A stretch of 64,000 nucleotides of DNA, taken from NCBI RefSeq assembly GCF_003610785.1, contig NZ_RAQQ01000003.1:62001-126000 (forward strand), read 5' to 3'. Positions 1-8,837 of this stretch are shown piece after piece. The translations under genes were made by a program, and so were the position numbers. Within the stretch, counting starts at the first letter, position 1. Every line of letters starts with the position of its first letter. Source of the stretch: Micromonospora globbae. Lineage in GTDB: Bacteria > Actinomycetota > Actinomycetes > Mycobacteriales > Micromonosporaceae. The notes under the pieces are model-generated. The model ran no database searches. It saw only the letters and a program-made list of their open reading frames with translations, and had not been told where the DNA came from.

Positions 1-70
1 GGCGATGTCACTGAAGCTACTCCGGGCGGGCCGGGCCGGCCGCGACGACGCGTACCGGCGGTGAAGGTCT

Positions 71-126
71 CCGGCGGCAACCTACCCGCCGGACGTGTGG
101 GCTGTCCCGCCGACGGCACCGGCGGG
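71..126 (+). other. Two adjacent GC-rich hairpins upstream of gcvT
   Basis: Two perfect 7-bp stems lie in tandem: 71-77 pairs with 86-92 around a loop containing CAACC, and 106-112 pairs with 120-126. They sit about 50 bases before the gcvT start. I could not match the conserved cores of the glycine or SAM riboswitches, so this may be a leader structure or only GC-rich chance pairing. Bases 1-134 hold no convincing gene. Confidence 0.25.
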
Positions 127-173
127 TCCCGCCGATGCTAACCAGCGGCCGTGGTCCCGGTAAGTTGCCACCC

Positions 174-1316
174 ATGACCGACGTGACCACCGACGTCGCC
201 GAGACCCGGCTGCGTCGTTCCCCGCTGCACGAGCGGCACACCGCCGCGGGCGCCAAGTTCGCCCCCTTCGGGGGCTGGGAGATGCCGCTGGAGTACGCCG
301 GCGGCGGCGTGCTCCGGGAACACACGGCGGTGCGTACCGCGGTGGGCGTCTTCGACGTCTCGCACCTGGGGAAGGCCCGGGTCACCGGCCCCGGTGCGGC
401 GGACTTCGTCAACGCCTGCCTCACCAACGACCTGGGCCGCATCGGCCCCGGCCGGGCGCAGTACACCCTCTGCTGCGACGACGCGAGCGGCGGTGTGGTG
501 GACGACATCATCGTCTACCTGCACGCCGACGACCACGTCTTCCTGATCCCCAACGCGGCCAACACCGCCGAGGTGGTCCGGCGGCTGCGCGCGGCCGCGC
601 CGCCCTCGGTCACGGTCACCGACGAGCACGAGGCGTACGCGGTGCTCGCCGTGCAGGGTCCGCGCTCGGCCGAGCTGCTCGCCTCGCTGGGGCTGCCGAC
701 CGACCACGGGTACATGAGCTTCTCGACCGCCACACTGGACGCCGCCGGCGTCCCGGTCGAGCTGACCGTCTGCCGGACCGGCTACACGGGCGAGCTGGGC
801 TACGAGCTGGTCGTGTCGGCCGAGCACGCCACCGCCGTCTGGGACGCGCTGTTCGCCGCCGACGCCGCGTACGAGCTGCGGCCCTGCGGCCTGGCGGCGC
901 GCGACACGCTGCGCACCGAGATGGGGTACCCGCTGCACGGGCAGGACCTGTCCCTGGACATCACGCCGGTGCAGGCCCGCTCGGGCTGGGCCGTCGGCTG
1001 GGACAAGCCGGCGTTCTGGGGCCGGGACGCGCTGCGCGCGGAGAAGGCGGCGGGCCCCCGGCGTACGCTGCGCGGCCTGGAGGCCGTCGACCGGGCGATC
1101 CCGCGTCCCGGCATGACCGTGTACGCGGGCGGATCGACCGTCGGGACGGTCACGAGCGGCACCTTCTCGCCGACGCTGAAGAAGGGCATCGCGCTCGCGC
1201 TGCTGGACACCGCCGCGAACCTCGCCGACGGCGACCTGGTCGAGGTCGACGTCCGGGGCCGCCGCGCCCAGATGCGCGTGACCCGCCCCCCGTTCGTCCA
1301 GCCCAGCGTGAAGTAA
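174..1316 (+). CDS. gcvT: Glycine cleavage system aminomethyltransferase (T protein)
   Basis: GcvT takes the aminomethyl group from the H-protein lipoyl arm, passes its carbon to tetrahydrofolate and releases ammonia. The 380-residue product matches the family length. The N-terminal GCV_T domain shows the [10 protein letters not shown] segment, [12 protein letters not shown] and the [18 protein letters not shown] stretch that lines the folate site; a C-terminal barrel of about 85 residues ends with the [13 protein letters not shown] motif. The ATG at 174 gives the family N-terminus (MTDVTTD). An in-frame ATG at 135 would add 13 unlikely residues. No gcvH or gcvP lies nearby. It is convergent with the next gene and ends at a long palindrome. 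Confidence 0.95.
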   Translation: MTDVTTDVAETRLRRSPLHERHTAAGAKFAPFGGWEMPLEYAGGGVLREHTAVRTAVGVFDVSHLGKARVTGPGAADFVNACLTNDLGRIGPGRAQYTLCCDDASGGVVDDIIVYLHADDHVFLIPNAANTAEVVRRLRAAAPPSVTVTDEHEAYAVLAVQGPRSAELLASLGLPTDHGYMSFSTATLDAAGVPVELTVCRTGYTGELGYELVVSAEHATAVWDALFAADAAYELRPCGLAARDTLRTEMGYPLHGQDLSLDITPVQARSGWAVGWDKPAFWGRDALRAEKAAGPRRTLRGLEAVDRAIPRPGMTVYAGGSTVGTVTSGTFSPTLKKGIALALLDTAANLADGDLVEVDVRGRRAQMRVTRPPFVQPSVK

Positions 1317-1334
1317 CCCCGCCCGGATCGCAGT

Positions 1335-1391
1335 TGATCATGAGGTTGGCGGCGGAATCCGAGATCGAAGACGCCGCCAACCTCATGATCA
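1335..1391. terminator. Bidirectional terminator, perfect 20-bp stem
   Basis: Bases 1335-1354 are exactly complementary to 1372-1391, with a 17-base loop. The arms begin TGATCATGAGG. It lies between the convergent stops of gcvT and the DUF2314 gene, so it can serve both strands. There is no clear T-tract, as is usual in actinomycetes. Confidence 0.75.
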
Positions 1392-1397
1392 GCGGGG

Positions 1398-2684
1398 TCA
1401 GGACGGGCGTTCGCCGGCGTCGAGGACTGCCTGGGTCCAGCCGCCCTCGATGACGCCGGTGCCGTCCAGCAGGGCCCAGTCGACCACGTCGGCGGCCTCC
1501 ACGACGACCGGGGAGCCGATCCGCACGCTCGGGTCGGAGGCGGCGTCGCTGGCGCTCACCCCGACGATCCGCTCCGGGACGTCCCACGAGGTGACGCCCG
1601 CCCAGACGTACTCCGGGCCGTCCTCACCGGGTAGCCCGTACTTCACCACGAGCTGCGACTCGCGCGGCAGCTGCCCGGCCACGAACCGGGCGCGGATGTC
1701 GCCGAGCGCGGCCCGGGCGGTGGCGATGGCCTTGCTCATCGCGTCACCGGGACGCGCGTAGCGTACGTCCGGCTGGATGCCGGCGAAGAGGGTGGCGCAG
1801 GCCGCGGCGTAGTACCGGCCGTCCGGGCCGGGGTGGCCCGCGGGCGGCCGCAGGGTGAGGAACGACTCCGCCTCCGGGTCGGTCGCCGGGTCCAGCTCCA
1901 GCCGGAGCAGCACCGGCGCCGTCGCCCCGTGCTGCTCCGGATTGCCGTACGCCACCGCGATGTCGTGCCCGGTCACCGTGGCCAGCACCGGCAGCGGCAC
2001 GAACGCCGGCACGTCGTCGCCGGACAGCCCGTCGACCCACTCCCGCAGCAGCCGGCGCGCGGCTCCGGTCATCACCGCACCCCAGGCGCGGGTGAGGTGG
2101 TCCGGCACGCCCTGGGTCTGCAACTCCAGCAGCCCGAAGCGGCGCAGCCCCTTCGTGGTGAACCAGAGCCCCTCGGCGTCGGACGAGTAGGGGACGAGCA
2201 CCCAGTCGACCAGCCGGATCCGGCCGTGGTCGTCGGGGAGCGAACGCAGCGCCGTGGCCGGGTCCAGGAACTGCAACCCGAACACGTCCACCACGTCGCC
2301 GTCGACCGAGTCGGCCACGGCGGCGGCCACCGCCCGGGCGGCCCACTCGTGGGCGGGCGGCCACCCGGGCCGGTACTCGGCCTGCACCACGACCAGGTGG
2401 GTCGCCGCGGCGAGCCGGTCCAGCTGCGTCTCGCTGGCCCCGAACGCGGCGAGCAGGTCCGGCGGCAGTTGCGGGAACTCGCCGATGGGGCGGGTGTCCA
2501 CGCTCATCAGGGGGCTGTCCAGCATCTGCCGCGCCAGCCCGTGCACCGGATCGGCGATCCGCCCGGCGAGCGCCGCCACGGCGCTCTTCGTGCCGACCCG
2601 CGGGAGACCCTTGACGGGCACCAGGTAGGTGGCGCTGAGCGACTCCGGAACCGGTACGGGCAGGAAGTCGTCCGTGATGAGCAT
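1398..2684 (-). CDS. DUF2314 domain-containing protein
   Basis: A 428-residue cytosolic protein with no signal peptide or membrane segment. The last 100 or so residues resemble the DUF2314 family: a RARFVAGQLP-like opening, then YVWAGVTSWD and a terminal region with VVDWALLDG. The N-terminal 300 residues, rich in Leu and Ala with several aromatic strands, match nothing I recognise. It lies 66 bases downstream of cobS on the same strand and may be the last gene of that transcription unit, but nothing links it to corrinoid chemistry. Function unknown. Confidence 0.7.
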   Translation of the reverse strand: MLITDDFLPVPVPESLSATYLVPVKGLPRVGTKSAVAALAGRIADPVHGLARQMLDSPLMSVDTRPIGEFPQLPPDLLAAFGASETQLDRLAAATHLVVVQAEYRPGWPPAHEWAARAVAAAVADSVDGDVVDVFGLQFLDPATALRSLPDDHGRIRLVDWVLVPYSSDAEGLWFTTKGLRRFGLLELQTQGVPDHLTRAWGAVMTGAARRLLREWVDGLSGDDVPAFVPLPVLATVTGHDIAVAYGNPEQHGATAPVLLRLELDPATDPEAESFLTLRPPAGHPGPDGRYYAAACATLFAGIQPDVRYARPGDAMSKAIATARAALGDIRARFVAGQLPRESQLVVKYGLPGEDGPEYVWAGVTSWDVPERIVGVSASDAASDPSVRIGSPVVVEAADVVDWALLDGTGVIEGGWTQAVLDAGERPS

Positions 2685-2750
2685 TCGTGTCCCCCGGTTG
2701 GCGGTGCCGGTGCTGTCGAGCCGAACGCTACCCGGCGCGCGGTGCCGCGT

Positions 2751-3524
2751 TCAGGCGGACAGCACCAGCCCCAGGTAGACCAGCGTGGTCACCACCTCGA
2801 CCGTCGCGCCCAGCACGTCCCCCGTGATGCCGCCCAGGCGGCGTACCACGTGGGCCAGCAGCCCCGCCGCGACGGCGAGGGCGGCCGCGACGGCGAGCGG
2901 CCCCTGCCACGGCCGGCCCGGCACGGCGGCGACGGCCACCAGCGCGACGGCGACCGCGCCGACGGCCGGCGCGACGGGACCGACGGTGCCGGCGACCAAC
3001 GCGCCGAGCCCCTCCGGCCGGGCCGCCGGCACGCCGCGCCGGCAGGCCAGCGTCACGCCGAGCCGGCCGGCCGCGGTGGCGGCGACCACCGCCGCGGCGC
3101 CCGCCGGCCACGACCGCCCGGCCAGCTCCGCGAGCGCGGCGGCCTGCACCAGGAGTACGACCACCAGGGCGACCACCCCGAAGGGACCGACGTCCGGCTT
3201 CTTCATGATCTCCAGCGCGGCCGGCCCCCGGCGGTACGAGCCGAGCGCGTCCACGGTGTCGGCGAGCCCGTCGAGGTGCAGGCCGCGGGTGAGCAGCGCC
3301 GCGGCCCCGACCGTCACGGCGGCCGCGACCAGCGGGGGAGCGACCGCGGCCAGGAGCAGCAGCACCCCGGCGAGCAGCGCCCCGAGCAGCATCCCGACCG
3401 CCGGGGCGAGCGCCATGGCGACGCCCGCCACCTCCCGGTCGATCCGGCCGGCCCGCACCGGCAGCGTGGTGAACGTGGTGAGCGCCAGCCGGGCGCCGGC
3501 GGGGAACCGCCCGTCAGCCGGCAC
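2751..3524 (-). CDS. cobS: Adenosylcobinamide-GDP ribazoletransferase (cobalamin synthase)
   Basis: CobS joins adenosylcobinamide-GDP to alpha-ribazole (phosphate), the closing step of the cobalamin nucleotide loop, in the cytoplasmic membrane. The 257-residue protein is almost wholly hydrophobic, with about six or seven membrane segments, and carries the family motif GLHLDGLADTVDALGS followed by EIMKKPDVGPFG. Its first 11 bases overlap the end of the cobU-cobT fusion gene, so the two are translationally coupled and make successive steps of one pathway. Confidence 0.93.
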   Translation of the reverse strand: MPADGRFPAGARLALTTFTTLPVRAGRIDREVAGVAMALAPAVGMLLGALLAGVLLLLAAVAPPLVAAAVTVGAAALLTRGLHLDGLADTVDALGSYRRGPAALEIMKKPDVGPFGVVALVVVLLVQAAALAELAGRSWPAGAAAVVAATAAGRLGVTLACRRGVPAARPEGLGALVAGTVGPVAPAVGAVAVALVAVAAVPGRPWQGPLAVAAALAVAAGLLAHVVRRLGGITGDVLGATVEVVTTLVYLGLVLSA

Positions 3525-5436
3525 GCGGACCCGACGCCGGCTGCTCCTCCGGCTCGGTGCTGGCCGGCCCCGGGCCGGCGGGCTCCGGCTCGGCGAAGTC
3601 CGGCTCCTGCGGCTCGGTGCTGGTAGGACCGGGGCCGGCGGGCTCCGGCTCGGCGAAGTCCGGCTCGTCCCCGTCGGCGTCCTCGCCCGGCACGTCCCCG
3701 CCGCCGAGCGACGGGTGGGTGGGCAGCGCGGCGGCCAGCGCCAGCACCGAGCGCAGCATCGGCAGCGCGACCAGCGCGTTGGCGCCCTCGCCCAGGTCCA
3801 GCCGGAGGTCGAGCAGCGGCGTGAGGCCGAGGATGTCGGCGGCCAGCTTCACGGCCGGGTCGCCGCCGTGGTCGGCGAGCAGGCACCAGTGCCGCGCCTG
3901 CCCGGCCAGGTCCCGGCTCACGAGGCCGGCGGCGACGCCGACCGGGCCGTCGAGCATCACGGGGATCCGGCGGGCCGTGGCGCCCAGCAGAACGCCGGTC
4001 GCGATCGCCACGTCGCCGCCGCCGAGTTCGGCCAGCACCTCCTTCGCCCCGCGGGGCGAGGTGCGGGTGCGGTGCAGCGCGTCGCGTACCGCGGCGCAGC
4101 GGCGCATCCAGGCTGCGTCGTCGATCTCGCCGTTCTCGGTGATCACCCGTCCGAGCACGGCCGGCGGTTCCGCACCGGCCGTGGCGGCGAGCACCGCGGC
4201 GGCCGCCGCCTCGGTGCCGGCACCGCACGCCGCGAGCACCAGCAGTTGTACGCCGGCCTCGGCGGCCTCCTCGGCCAGCCGCCAGCCGTAGCGCAGCGCG
4301 GACTCCACCTGCTCGCCGGTGAGCGCCGGCTCGTGCTCCATGGGGCCGGCCGTCACGGCGTCCACCACCTGGAGGCTCGCGCCGCACTCGGCGGCGAGCC
4401 GGGCCAGCGCGCCCCGGCCGGCGCGGGCCTGCCCGGCCCGGCGCGCCGACTCGCCGGGCCGGGTGCCGGCGGCGGCGCCACCCTCGTGGTCGCCGTTGAG
4501 CAGCAGCACGCGGACGGAGTTCCAGGCGGCCGGCGTCACGGTGCCCTGGGTGGCGGCGGCGAACCCGACGAGTCGATCCAGCACGCCGAGCCCGGCGCCG
4601 GGCACGTCGAGGGTGGCGAGGCGTTCGACGGCCTGCGGGCCGGCGTACTCGTCGGGCATCGGCAGGTCCATGCCGGGCTGGATGACCAGCCCGGTGGCGA
4701 CCATCGGCAGCGCCGTCGTCGGCGCCGTCCAGTCGGTCGTGGTCTCGACGGGCAGGGGCGGCGCGGCCGCGGGATCCGCCGCGGCCGAGAGGTCGACGAG
4801 TTCCGGTGTCGGCTCGGGCGCGGCGCCGTTCACGGCGGGCGGCGCGGCGACCGGGGCGGTGGCGGCCGGCGCGGCGGTCACGGCCGCGTCCGGGGCCTTG
4901 AGCCACGCCGGCTGCCCGGCGATGACCAGGACCACCGCGTCGCAGGCGTCGGCGACGGCGCGGTTGGTGGCGCCCAGCGCGTCGGTGAACGCCCGCCCCA
5001 CCGGCGTGGTCGGCACGAGGGACAGGCCCACCTCGGGGCTGACCAGCACGAGCCGGGCCAGGCAGCCGCGCACCGCCGTCGCCAGCTCGGCGATCGTCTC
5101 GGTGTCGTCGGCGGGCTGGTGCGCCGGGTCGAGGAGCACCGTCACCCAGCCGCCGAGGTCGTCGACGAGCAGCGTCTCGTTCGGTTCCGCGGCGGCGATG
5201 ACGTCCGCGAGCCGGCGCGGGTCGCCCGCCGTCTCCTCGGTGGTCCAGCTGCCCGGCCGCCGTGCGCGGTGGGCGGCCAGGCGGGCGGCCCACTCGGTGT
5301 CCTGCGGGTCCCCTTCCGGCGCCGTGGCCACGTACCGGACCACCGGCGCGTCGCTGACCAGGGACTCGGCGAACTCGGACTTGCCGGACCGGGTGCCGCC
5401 GAGCACCAGGACCGTGTTCCACCCGTCAACCGACAT
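3514..5436 (-). CDS. cobUT: CobU-CobT fusion: AdoCbi kinase/guanylyltransferase and DMB phosphoribosyltransferase
   Basis: The 640-residue protein joins two steps of nucleotide-loop assembly. Residues 1 to about 185 are CobU: Walker A GGTRSGKS (13-20), the nucleotidyl-accepting His in the AAHRARRP stretch (about His56), and the LVDDLGGWVT segment. A Pro/Ala-rich linker spans about 190-285. Residues about 285-590 are CobT, ending with LRLDLGEGANA, which holds the catalytic Glu near residue 550. The acidic Pro-rich tail contains a 20-residue tandem duplication. The gene overlaps cobS. Fusing the enzymes for both halves of the loop probably fixes their ratio (inference). No cobalamin riboswitch is visible in the 45-base gap upstream. 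Confidence 0.92.
   Translation of the reverse strand: MSVDGWNTVLVLGGTRSGKSEFAESLVSDAPVVRYVATAPEGDPQDTEWAARLAAHRARRPGSWTTEETAGDPRRLADVIAAAEPNETLLVDDLGGWVTVLLDPAHQPADDTETIAELATAVRGCLARLVLVSPEVGLSLVPTTPVGRAFTDALGATNRAVADACDAVVLVIAGQPAWLKAPDAAVTAAPAATAPVAAPPAVNGAAPEPTPELVDLSAAADPAAAPPLPVETTTDWTAPTTALPMVATGLVIQPGMDLPMPDEYAGPQAVERLATLDVPGAGLGVLDRLVGFAAATQGTVTPAAWNSVRVLLLNGDHEGGAAAGTRPGESARRAGQARAGRGALARLAAECGASLQVVDAVTAGPMEHEPALTGEQVESALRYGWRLAEEAAEAGVQLLVLAACGAGTEAAAAAVLAATAGAEPPAVLGRVITENGEIDDAAWMRRCAAVRDALHRTRTSPRGAKEVLAELGGGDVAIATGVLLGATARRIPVMLDGPVGVAAGLVSRDLAGQARHWCLLADHGGDPAVKLAADILGLTPLLDLRLDLGEGANALVALPMLRSVLALAAALPTHPSLGGGDVPGEDADGDEPDFAEPEPAGPGPTSTEPQEPDFAEPEPAGPGPASTEPEEQPASGPRAG
3541..3660 (-). 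repeat. 60-bp tandem duplication in the 3' end of cobUT
   Basis: Bases 3541-3600 and 3601-3660 are near-identical in exact register with a 60-bp period. On the minus strand they encode two copies of a 20-residue unit beginning EPDFAEPEPAGPGP. The tail lies outside both catalytic domains and is probably disordered. Confidence 0.9.
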
Positions 5437-5481
5437 GCCCGTACCTTAAGGCCGTCTCCCGCGCGGGTGCCCGCCGGGCGG

Positions 5482-7590
5482 TCAGTCGCAGTGCTCGAAC
5501 GGGCTGGTGTAGCTCGCCCCGCCGGTCGATCCGCCCCACCGCACGCACGTTCCGGCGGCGCTGGCCCGGACCGGGCCGGCGTAGTAGTCGAACGAGCCGC
5601 TGTCGGTCTTGCGGGACTGGCCCTTCACCTCGAGGAACGCCGAGGCGGCCGTCGCCGTGCCGACCGCGGTGTCCTTGAGGGTGACCACGCAGTTGTAGCC
5701 GTTGCCCGCGTTGTAGAGCAGGTAGACGCGGCCCGTGCGCCGTCCACCACTGCTCAGCGTCGCCTGGTCGATCACCTGGTAGCCCGAGCCGCATACCTGC
5801 GTCGCCGTGTACGGGTTGGACCGTTCCGGTTTCGCGCTGCTCGTGCCGGGGCTCGGTCGCGCGCTGGTGCCGCCCGTGGGCGCGGTGCTCCCGCCGCCGC
5901 CCGCGGGGGCGCTCGGCCGGTCCGGCTGCGCGGTGGTGGCGCTGGGGGTCGCCGACCGGCTGGCGCCCGGCGTACGGGCGGGCCGGCTCGCGGTGGCGGT
6001 CGGGCTGGTCTCGGGCTGCGCGCCCTGGTCCTGTGGCGCCGGTGCCGACTCGGCGATCAGCGCGGGCGGGGCGTCCTCGCCGGTGTGCCCGCCGCCACGC
6101 AGGGCGATCACGACGACGGTGGCCACGAGCGCCACGGACACCGCCGCGGCGGCCCCGACCAGCAGCCCCCGGCGGCCGCCGGGACGGGAGTCCAGCGGGT
6201 CCTCGCGGGTGTCCGCGGGGCGGGGTGGCACCGCGGCCACGCCGGTCTGCCACCCGCCCGGGCCGGGCCGCCCGGCGGGAGGCGGCGCGGCGCCGGGTTG
6301 CCCGGTGGGGATCGGCGCGGCGGCGGGGGTGGGCCAGGCGAAGGCCGGTGGTGCGGCGCCGGCCGGGGCGGCACCCGACGGCGGGGTGGGTGTGGCGTCC
6401 GCGCCGAAGGGCGGGACGGCAGCCGGCGGCGGGGTGGGTGTGGCGTCCGCGCCGAAGGGCGGGACGGCGGCGGAACCGGCGGGAGGCGTGTGGCCGGTGG
6501 GGACGGCCGGCGGGTGGGCGCCGGACGGCGTACCGGCCGGGACGCCCGGCCCCGACGGGGCCGGCGGCGACGGCCGGGGCGGCGCGGCCGGCTCCGGGCC
6601 GGTGGACGGCCCGTGCCGCGGTGCCGGCGGCGGCGCGGCGGCGGGCTGCGGGCCGTCGGACTCATCACCCGGTGGGGCCGGTTGGGGAAGCGGGGCCACC
6701 GGGGCGGCCGGGGCCGACAGCGCCCACGGCGGGCGGGCGGAGACCGGGATGGTCGCCAGGGTGGCGTCCCGCGCCTCCGCGGCGGCCCGGGCCAGCTCGG
6801 CGGCGTCGGCGAACCGGTCGGCCGGGCGCTTGGCCATCGCCCGGCCCACCAGCTCGACCACCGCCGGCGGGGTGCCCGGCGGCAGCGGAGCCGGCTCGTC
6901 CTGCTGGTGGCGCAGCGCCACCTCGAACGGGTTCTCGCCGACGAACGGCGGCTGGCCGGCCAGGCAGTAGTACGCCACGGCGCCGAGCGCGTACACGTCG
7001 CTCGCCGCGGAGACCGGCTGGCCGGTGGCCTGCTCCGGCGACATGTACGAGGCGGTGCCGAGCACCATGTTGGCGGCCGTGAGCCCGGAAAGGGCGCGGG
7101 AGCGGGCGATGCCGAAGTCGACGAGCACCACCCGGCCGTCCTGCTTGACCAGCAGGTTGCCCGGCTTCACGTCGCGGTGGACGATGCCGGCGGCGTGGGC
7201 GGCGTGCAGGGCGTCGGCCGCCTGCGCGACCACCGACATCGTCGACGCCGGGTCGAGCCGGCCGGCCCGGCCGACCCACGCGGACAGCGGCTGCCCGTCG
7301 ACGAACTCCATCACCAGGTAGTCCACCCGGCTGCCGTCGGCGAGCGTGGCCTGCCCCACGTCGTGCACGGCCACGACGCCGGGGTGGCGCAGGGCGGCCA
7401 GCATCCGCGCCTCGGCCCGGAACCGCGTGGTGAAGTCCTGGTCGGCGACCAGCGTCGGCAGCAGCACCTTCACCGCCACCTCGCGTTCCAGCAGCAGGTC
7501 CGTGCACCGCCAGACCGCGCCCATCCCGCCCGTCGCCACACGATCGCCCAGCCGGTACCGGTCGCTGAGCACCACTCCCCGAGTCAGCAC
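5482..7590 (-). CDS. Transmembrane Ser/Thr protein kinase (PknB type) with a SapA-like extracellular domain
   Basis: Residues 1 to about 275 form a complete Hanks-type kinase: Gly loop ATGGMGAV (19-26), ATP-binding Lys41, HRDVKPGN with catalytic Asp140, DFG at 158-160, GTASYMSPEQ and a conserved C-lobe. A Pro/Ala/Gly-rich segment (about 280-470) includes a duplicated 16-residue unit. One membrane helix lies at about 473-496. A Ser/Thr/Pro-rich stalk follows, then a roughly 110-residue Cys-containing C-terminal domain (CGSGYQVID, VYLLYNAG, NCVVTLKD, TCVRWGG) that I read as like Streptomyces spore-associated protein A; mycobacterial PknB has PASTA repeats there. It lies 45 bases upstream of cobUT on the same strand, probably by chance. 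Confidence 0.9.
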   Translation of the reverse strand: MLTRGVVLSDRYRLGDRVATGGMGAVWRCTDLLLEREVAVKVLLPTLVADQDFTTRFRAEARMLAALRHPGVVAVHDVGQATLADGSRVDYLVMEFVDGQPLSAWVGRAGRLDPASTMSVVAQAADALHAAHAAGIVHRDVKPGNLLVKQDGRVVLVDFGIARSRALSGLTAANMVLGTASYMSPEQATGQPVSAASDVYALGAVAYYCLAGQPPFVGENPFEVALRHQQDEPAPLPPGTPPAVVELVGRAMAKRPADRFADAAELARAAAEARDATLATIPVSARPPWALSAPAAPVAPLPQPAPPGDESDGPQPAAAPPPAPRHGPSTGPEPAAPPRPSPPAPSGPGVPAGTPSGAHPPAVPTGHTPPAGSAAVPPFGADATPTPPPAAVPPFGADATPTPPSGAAPAGAAPPAFAWPTPAAAPIPTGQPGAAPPPAGRPGPGGWQTGVAAVPPRPADTREDPLDSRPGGRRGLLVGAAAAVSVALVATVVVIALRGGGHTGEDAPPALIAESAPAPQDQGAQPETSPTATASRPARTPGASRSATPSATTAQPDRPSAPAGGGGSTAPTGGTSARPSPGTSSAKPERSNPYTATQVCGSGYQVIDQATLSSGGRRTGRVYLLYNAGNGYNCVVTLKDTAVGTATAASAFLEVKGQSRKTDSGSFDYYAGPVRASAAGTCVRWGGSTGGASYTSPFEHCD
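6378..6473 (-). repeat. 48-bp tandem duplication in the kinase linker
   Basis: Two nearly identical 48-bp units encode PPFGADATPTPP twice in the juxtamembrane linker of the kinase. The repeat keeps the reading frame (16 residues per unit). Confidence 0.85.
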
Positions 7591-7724
7591 CGGGCCACCG
7601 TACCGGCCGGCGCGGACACGGTGATCGACGCCGTGCGGTCGTCGAGCGGCCGGCGCGCGCCGGGCCGACTACGCTGGCGGGGGTCCCGTCCCACGGGACC
7701 GAGGGCGGCGAGGGGAGACGCGGC

Positions 7725-7925
7725 ATGGCGTGGAGCTGGCGGTACGAGGGCACGGACGGTCAGCCGGTGCAGGGTCCGGCGGAGTCGTTCGGCAGCCAGG
7801 CCGACGCCGAATCCTGGATCGGCCAGACCTGGCGCGAGCTCGCGGCGTCCGGCGTCACCTCGGTCGCGCTCGTCGAGGACGACCGCGTCGAGTACCGGAT
7901 GAGCCTGCTGCCCCCGGCCGAATGA
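7725..7925 (+). CDS. Small conserved actinobacterial protein, unknown function
   Basis: A 66-residue acidic protein (MAWSWRYEGTDG start, many Trp, Asp and Glu) with no Cys and no membrane segment. A GGGGAG ribosome site stands about 10 bases before the ATG. Its stop overlaps the start of the protease gene as ATGA, so the pair is translationally coupled. I recall similar short proteins in other actinomycetes but know no function. It might accompany or regulate the protease (inference). Confidence 0.7.
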   Translation: MAWSWRYEGTDGQPVQGPAESFGSQADAESWIGQTWRELAASGVTSVALVEDDRVEYRMSLLPPAE

Positions 7926-8722
7926 CGGCGTACGACCGCCCGGGCGGGGAGCGGCTGGTGCTCGGCGTGCCCCGGGCGGCGTTCCGGCCGAGCCCCGTCT
8001 TCGTCGCCCTGGTCGCGCTGTTCGTGACCACGGGCGTGCTGGCCTGGAACGGCTCCGGCAACGTCCGGCTGAGCGTGTTCGGGTTCGTGGTGTCCGGCTG
8101 GCTCGTGTCGCTCTGCCTGCACGAGTACGCGCACGCGATCGTCGCGTTCCGGGCCGGCGACCGGGGGGTGGCCCACCGCGGCTACCTGACCCTCAACCCG
8201 CTCAAGTACAGCCACCCGCTGCTGTCGATCGCGCTGCCGGTGCTCGTGGTGCTGCTCGGCGGCATCGGCCTGCCCGGCGGCGCGGTGTGGGTGGACCGGC
8301 ACCTCATCCCGGGGCGGCTGCGGCACACCCTCGTCAGCCTGGCCGGGCCGGCCACCAACGTGCTCTTCACGCTGGTGCTCGTGCTGGCCCTGCGGGTCGG
8401 CACGGGTGCGGGCGGGTCCGTCGAGTTCTGGGCGGGCCTGGCGCTGCTGGCGTTCCTCCAGCTCACCGCGAGCGTGCTGAACCTGCTCCCGGTGCCCGGC
8501 CTCGACGGCGGCAACATGATCCAGCCCTGGCTGAACCCGCAGTGGCGCCGGATGTACGACCTGTTCGCCCCGTACGGCTTCATCCTGCTCTTCGCGCTGC
8601 TGTGGAACCCGCGGATCAACGGCTGGTTCTTCGACGTGGTCTTCACGGCCGGCGACGCGCTCGGCCTGCCGGCCTGGCTCTACGGCACGGGGCTCGACCT
8701 CGTCCGCTTCTGGCGCGGCTGA
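7922..8722 (+). CDS. Site-2-type zinc metalloprotease (M50 family), intramembrane
   Basis: The 266-residue polytopic protein has about six membrane segments. The zinc-binding motif HEYAH lies in the second segment and the third ligand motif NLLPVPGLDGGN in a later one, as in rhomboid-unrelated site-2 protease homologues. There is no PDZ or CBS domain, so this is the short form often annotated as 'site-2 protease family'. It starts inside the stop of the preceding 66-residue gene. The substrate is unknown; anti-sigma factors and small membrane proteins are usual for the family. Confidence 0.85.
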   Translation: MTAYDRPGGERLVLGVPRAAFRPSPVFVALVALFVTTGVLAWNGSGNVRLSVFGFVVSGWLVSLCLHEYAHAIVAFRAGDRGVAHRGYLTLNPLKYSHPLLSIALPVLVVLLGGIGLPGGAVWVDRHLIPGRLRHTLVSLAGPATNVLFTLVLVLALRVGTGAGGSVEFWAGLALLAFLQLTASVLNLLPVPGLDGGNMIQPWLNPQWRRMYDLFAPYGFILLFALLWNPRINGWFFDVVFTAGDALGLPAWLYGTGLDLVRFWRG

Positions 8723-8837
8723 CGGCCTTCCCGTCGGGTCCGGCGTCGGGTCTCAGGCTGGCCGCTGACGGCCGTCTGGTCTGGCCCGCGTCGGGTCCGG
8801 TCCGGCCGGGCTCGCGCGCCGGCCGGACCGGGGGGCG

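Noticed and set aside
5437..5481. Cobalamin riboswitch before cobUT
   Set aside because: Only 45 bases separate cobUT from the kinase gene and none resemble a B12-box.
2785..7902. A 1,705-codon plus-strand open frame opposite cobS, cobUT and the kinase
   Set aside because: Its product is Arg/Gly/Pro-rich without any domain. Clear genes occupy the other strand; the frame is open only because of GC bias.
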